Positions 59,385 through 64,000 of a DNA stretch of 64,000 nucleotides are shown piece after piece. Origin of the DNA: Gymnothorax reevesii. Taxonomy: Eukaryota > Chordata > Actinopteri > Anguilliformes > Muraenidae. The first letter of the stretch is position 1. The number at the start of each line of letters is the position of its first letter. The translations under genes and the position numbers were made by a program. Location of the stretch: positions 37,279,430-37,343,429 of the forward strand of contig CM056588.1 in assembly GCA_029721435.1 (NCBI GenBank), given 5' to 3'. Under the pieces are notes generated by a model. That model did no database searches, was not told the origin of the DNA, and was given only the letters and a program-made list of their open reading frames with translations.

Positions 59385-59548
59385 AGCCGCCTTCTGGTCC
59401 CTGCTGCTCTCCTCGCTTGTGTGGTCCATCGCTGTCCAAATAAGCGACAAAAGAAACACCTCTCAGGATAAAGGCCAGTTGATACTTGGGGTCGTCCTCT
59501 CTGTTCTCCTGCAGGCAGCCTTTCGCCTCGGATAGTACAACTGCTCAA
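59385..59548 (+). pseudogene. aph1: aph1-like pseudogene, exon 2
   Basis: Behind a good acceptor (GTGTTCCAG) this exon encodes AAFWSLLLSSLVWSIAVQIS, then GQLILGVVLSVLLQAAFRLG. That is the second and third membrane-segment region of APH-1, the multipass scaffold subunit of gamma-secretase. Lesions: two residues are missing after the AFFW-type motif, a TAG stop occurs at 59533-59535 where the family has an aromatic residue, and one base is missing just before the donor. The donor GTAAGG at 59549 is intact. Retained introns show it arose from DNA duplication, not retroposition. Exon 1 was not recognised upstream. Confidence 0.85.
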
Positions 59549-59734
59549 GTAAGGTCATCACTTTGATCAAGCAGGCAACAATGTAGCATCTCTATATGGG
59601 CACCACTCTGACTGTGTGCAGTGAATTGCTCTTGAAGCATATTCAATTTTTTTAATGAATCATTAATGACTGCATGATTGCCACTTTGGGGCCACATTAA
59701 ACACAAATGCTTGGTATATTGCTTTAATTCCTAG

Positions 59735-59808
59735 GAAAGCCAATGAAGGGCTCCTGGCTCTACGTCAAGAGGACACCATGCCCATCTCCATGCGCCAGCT
59801 GGCTTATG
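59735..59808 (+). pseudogene. aph1: aph1-like pseudogene, exon 3
   Basis: 74 bp between acceptor TTCCTAG and donor GTACGT, encoding KANEGLLALRQEDTMPISMR then QLAY. It is intact in frame and highly family-like, which makes the identification firm. Confidence 0.85.
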
Positions 59809-60339
59809 GTACGTAAAGTGCAGCTACAAAGAGAAAATTCAAACAGCTGAGAGGAAGGACAACTGGTTTGGTGATGCAACTTCGGCAATATGGGGGGATA
59901 CATGGCTTACTCCTGTAGGGCGAGTTATACTCATCATTGCCCTTGACCAAAGTACAGGTCTCCAAGCTGGAGTTGCTCCCAATGCACTGTCCTTTGGGAC
60001 CAGCCTGCTTGTAAGTAGCTAGGATGAGTCAAATGTGCAGGACTGCTTTTCCTGCAAGGTTAAGGTATAGAAATATACCTTACTAACCAAAAGCTATGGG
60101 CTTATATTCATCCAAACTGACTCCGTCTCCTTACACACAGATTTAGGTTTAATCCTGATTGTTCCAGTAGGGGTTGCGGTTTGGGTGTTTCTTTCAGGAC
60201 ACATAACTGGCCCCAGGGTACTCCAGGGATGGAGCGGTGTCGGGTAGCCTGATATTTTATACGTTATTTTGGAGTCATGTCTTTCACAGCTCCTTGCATG
60301 CCCTCTACTGATTTGGTGAAGGATTTTGCAGTGATAATT

Positions 60340-60520
60340 GTAGCCCCCGGACAAAGTCGGGGCTACTATGGATTTGGCCTTGTCATGCGTTCACCCCAGC
60401 TGTAGAGATTTATTTTGTTGACACTCTATAGGCCACATATTTAAAGCTATTACTTTTATATTTGGTATGTATATGTTTTGGACACAGCGCCTATTGATTT
60501 TGGTTGCCATGGAAACATAA
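60340..60520. repeat. Dispersed repeat family X, copy 2
   Basis: TAGCCCCCGGACAAAGTCGG, GGGCTACTATGGATTTGGCC and GCGCCTATTGATTTTGG match the repeat at 27580-27825. It lies in intron 3 of the aph1-like pseudogene. Confidence 0.6.
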
Positions 60521-60774
60521 TTTACTAAATGTTGGACAATTTTGTGTCATAAGTAAGCCAAAATGGGGAAAACTGCGGGCGATCACGGGATACAGTCATT
60601 GGTCGTGGGCAGACAACCTGTCTAGTTTGCCAAAAAGAAAATGGGCATGAGGAGGGTGGTGGATAGTAAGTGCAGTGGCACAAGTACACAGGAAATTTCC
60701 TCATTAACTGCATTGAAATTCTGATGAATTTACAGAAACCTATGTGCACAGGACTGGCAGTCTGTATCTCACAG

Positions 60775-60898
60775 TGTCTGGCCGGGGGTTTGGGTTCATG
60801 AGTGGAGCTCTCTCTGTGGTGAACGTACTGGCGGGCTCACTGGGTCCTGGTACCATTTGGTATCCATGGCGACTCCCAGCACCACTTCATATCATCAG
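60775..60898 (+). pseudogene. aph1: aph1-like pseudogene, exon 4
   Basis: Behind acceptor ATCTCACAG the exon encodes VSGRGFGFMSGALSVVNVLA then GSLGPGTI (first V shared with exon 3). It includes the GxxxG membrane-packing region of APH-1 (family form GLGFG; the second G-x3-G residue is changed to R-G here). One extra T near 60857 shifts the frame. In the next frame GIHGDSQHHFISS completes the family sequence to donor GTACTG at 60899. Later exons were not found before the window ends. Confidence 0.85.
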
Positions 60899-61599
60899 GT
60901 ACTGTTTCCGTTTCCGCTCTCGTCTACAGTCTATACACTCATCTATTTGTTTTATTTACGGTGTTTTATTTCGGTTTTGAAAACTTATTCAATTGCCTCC
61001 TAAAACCTAATTTATAAACTTGATTTTCTCAATATTATTAGTGCTGCAGTGTGCTACCCCAGTTCCTGAAAATTTAGCTCACTGTGGTAAATGCAAATAA
61101 TATAAGAAGGTTATGTGAAAAGTCCATTCTCTGTCAAGCATACGTGAAAATACAACAAAAATTATTTGATTCTTAAAATTATGATTGAAATGTTTACTAA
61201 AAATATGCAGTTATCTCAGATTTGATGACTGCAACTGACAGAAGTTGGTGCAAGGGCAATTTAACACTAATAATCATTTGACAAGTTGTAATAATAAGGT
61301 GTGAAAAAGTTAATGTTAAAAAGGTGAGGAAATCATGTTATAGTTTGAAGGAGCTGCAAGAAGAGGCCTTCTCGTCTCAACAGCAAAGATGGTTCAAGCC
61401 TCACCAATTTTTCAACTGTTGCGTAAGCTTGCAATCAGTTTACTTTGAGAAAAATGTTCCCAAGGACAAATCAGTGGGATTTTTGGCATTTGACCCTCAG
61501 CGGTGCAAAATGTAACTGAAAAGTCAAGGACAAGGTCAAAAACCACTTGCATTTGATCTCTGATTCCCTTCCATGTCAGTCTTAAGAACTGTCATCTGA

Positions 61600-62320
61600 A
61601 TGGATATTATGACATGGGCTTTGAAATACTATACTTGGTTATACCTTTGTCAGTCAACACCATTCACTGCTGCATCCACAGATGCTAGTGGAATCTTTAC
61701 TTTGCAAGGCTGTAGACATTCATCAACACTGTCCAAAAGCACCCACCGACTTTTCTTGGCTCGATGTCGTCTGAAATGGATAGAAGCATCGTGGATGCGT
61801 GCTTTGTGGTGTGACGAGTCAACATTTCAAATGGGGAAAACAGAAGTCAAGTTCTCTGAACCTAAGACGACAAGGACAACTCCATTACCAGCGTCAATTC
61901 CTTAAGGCAGGATCCGTCTCAGTCTGGGTGTGTGTCAGTGAACATGACTTGTGTGCCTTGCACATTAGCGGGGGCACTATTAATGTGGAAAGATGTGTAC
62001 GCGTTTTGGAGGTACTTATGCTGCTATCTAGAAGCTGTTTGTTCACATAACCTTGCTGCATTTTTCAGCAAGAGAACAGCAAACTTGATTCTGCAGAAAT
62101 TATGAGTACTTGGTTGCCTGAGCCGAGTGTGGGTGCTAAATTGGCCTAATTTGTCTGGGTTTGAGAATGTACAGCACATAATGCATTGAAATATACAGCA
62201 GCAAAGGCCTTGTGCAATTATGCGGGAGAAGATCTGGTTAATGGAGGAAGGAAGAAAAATTATGCTCACGAGCCTTGACCGACGGGTGTCTTCAGCATCC
62301 TAATGCTTAGTGAATGTGAT
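61600..62320 (+). mobile_element. Degraded Tc1/mariner transposase fragment
   Basis: The plus-strand frame at 61600-61905 contains ASWMRALWCDESTFQMGKTE (counterpart of the W-S-D-E-S catalytic motif; the first D is present). A later shifted piece reads FQQENSKLDSAEIM-like, where the second catalytic D is lost. A C-terminal remnant follows to about 62300. Stops and shifts are many. Confidence 0.65.
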
Positions 62321-63559
62321 TAAAAGATATTGTGATGTAAAATAATGGTAAACAGGTGACTATGCTCTACGGCAATTTTTTTGTACCCTGTGGCTGTCCT
62401 TCCATAGCACATTTTCCATGATAAGTTAAAATTTCTAATCCAATAATGTGTTGTTTTGCTCTTCTCGATGTATTGAAAGGTGAATGGATTTTTCATTTAG
62501 TCCTCTTTGAATTTATTCAAATTTTCCATGATGTGCCAACTTTCCTGCAAGTGGCTTTGGAGAAGAACATGCCAAAAATAGAGGATTATTAAATATGCAG
62601 ATTGGTATCCTGTGTAAGTGTACCTGTGGGGCCTTTGTGAGGCTTTCCACTTAACTTTTCTTTGAAGTCAAAATGTCGCTTCTTACAGCTCATTAGGCTC
62701 ATTTTGCTTGAATGCGGAATGAACAAAAGCTGTGGTTTAAGGTAATTCTTCTGCATTCTCGTGCAGAAGATTAAATTGTATGGCATTTTTTCGCAGGAGG
62801 GAGCAGGTTGTAATGCAAATCGGGTGTCAGCTCCTGCGCTTACTCTTTTTAGGCAGCATGTATGTGTCAGTAAATTGAAAATTTTGCACTTCATTCAGGA
62901 ATTGTCACAAATCTGTCCCTTGTACCCTGCTTTAATTGCCATGCTGTGCGCACGCACACACCCACACACGCACACACAGAATGAGTGATTATGGTGTAAA
63001 TCAAATGGATCACATGGGGTTCTGAAGAAATCTGTATGACAAATATGGTTAATTCTTTTATAGTTGTAATTATGGCTTCTATTTAAGTCATCTGCATCAT
63101 TATAATAGCAAATTAGCTTTTAACCTTTAGAAAGTTAAGTTTTATATGAATATGGAAGTAGTGTTGGGTGGATACGTGGTCAGGCAGAGAGCCTTAAGTA
63201 TTGTCTTACTGTACAGCCTGTCTTAAATCCAAAGATAAAAAAGGAGACATCACGCAGCTGGATACAGATTACGTGGGTTACCTGACCTGAACGACGGTCA
63301 CTGGCTTTGATCGCATTGCAAATATTACCATCAAAATCTCTCCTTGACCTTATAAAAGCATAATTTGGATCACTTGAGGTTAATGGATTATACTATTTAT
63401 AAGATAATTCAAAAGTAAAATTAGCAAGAATCAACGATAGACATGATGTTTCCTGACTGTAGTTTGCACTTGAAAAATAAGCGATTTCAACAGTTCTGCA
63501 GTTTCTTTTGACTCAATATAGGGTTCTGCTGAATTCAACAATCATCTCCATATTTTGTG
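62321..63559. other. No gene seen
   Basis: AT-rich sequence downstream of the aph1-like exons, where exon 5 would be expected, but none is visible. A short CA-rich simple run is at 62949-62981. Confidence 0.5.
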
Positions 63560-64000
63560 GAAATGCTGAACATCATAGATACAATTGCAATCAAAATTAT
63601 TCATTCCCCAATGCAAATTGGGTTTACTGGCAAAACTTTCAGCAGTTTGCAATAAACAGATTAAACAAGAAGATTTTAAATAACTCGACACAACAAATAT
63701 TACAAGTGGTTTCTCAAAATGCCACTTTTAATGGCTACTGCAGTTTCAAAATTATTCAACCCCCTGAATAGAATCTGTCATAAGAGCATATTTGCAAATC
63801 AGGTGTCGTCTTAATCACACCTAATGCAACTAATCAAGAGCTTCATGAGGTGCATCAGGTTTGCTTGAGATGGAACACATCAAATACTTGCACTGGTAAG
63901 AGGTTTGTTGACAGTGACACTTGATTGCATATCAGAAATATGGCTGTCCATAGAATTGTCCAAAAAGCTAATAGAGGAGATCATTGCCTGCCACAAACAA
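63560..64000 (+). mobile_element. 5' part of another Tc1-like element, cut by the window end
   Basis: ATACAATTGCAATCAAAATT then ATTCATTCCCCAATGCAAAT resembles a Tc1-family terminal repeat, echoed internally at 63750 (AAAATTATTCAACCCCCTGA). The tail of the window reads ATGGCTGTCCATAGAATTGT, a possible transposase stretch. The rest lies beyond 64000. Confidence 0.5.

Overview
The window looks like nuclear DNA of a ray-finned (teleost) fish. It is intron-bearing and repeat-dense. It contains several Tc1/mariner lineages, hAT, Kolobok and PIF/Harbinger-type DNA transposons, tRNA-derived SINEs, solo LTRs and pieces of vertebrate genes. Nothing suggests a bacterial, organellar or phage source. Most long open frames here are chance frames or transposon remnants. 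Assignments rest on reading the sequence and on recalled family features; no database was searched.

Layout. (1) 1-523 is a partial third copy of a unit that recurs at 1174-1529 and 29633-30162. (2) 1033-15060 (copy A) and 29489-48106 (copy B) are a direct segmental duplication. Both carry, in the same order, a palindromic repeat, a GC-rich block, a Tc1 element, a hAT element with 8-bp target duplications, a Myb/SANT-coding DNA transposon broken by a solo LTR, a Harbinger-transposase-like fragment and a Kolobok end. Copy A has lost about 4.2 kb that copy B keeps (40087-44277). Copy B ends in a complete Kolobok-type element with TTAA target sites and a THAP-domain exon. (3) 15061-29488, between the copies, holds an intronless intact 508-codon DNAAF1-like gene (dynein arm assembly factor, minus strand). 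It also holds an array of at least eight recognisable 70-81 bp exon-like segments with splice-like borders on the minus strand, each encoding a short coiled-coil segment, interleaved with Tc1 copies, MITEs and a large inverted repeat. (4) 49097-64000 holds a SINE, degraded Tc1 copies, a nuclear-receptor-half-site-rich minisatellite, an unidentified 164-codon ORF, a region where the motif GGTAACGGAATTAC recurs, and an intron-containing aph1-like gamma-secretase subunit pseudogene (exons at 59385-60898) with several disabling lesions.

The only locus likely to make a conventional full-length protein is the DNAAF1-like ORF. The most unusual structures are the coiled-coil micro-exon array, the nested history readable in the segmental duplication, and the two Harbinger ORF copies that carry different, complementary frameshifts.
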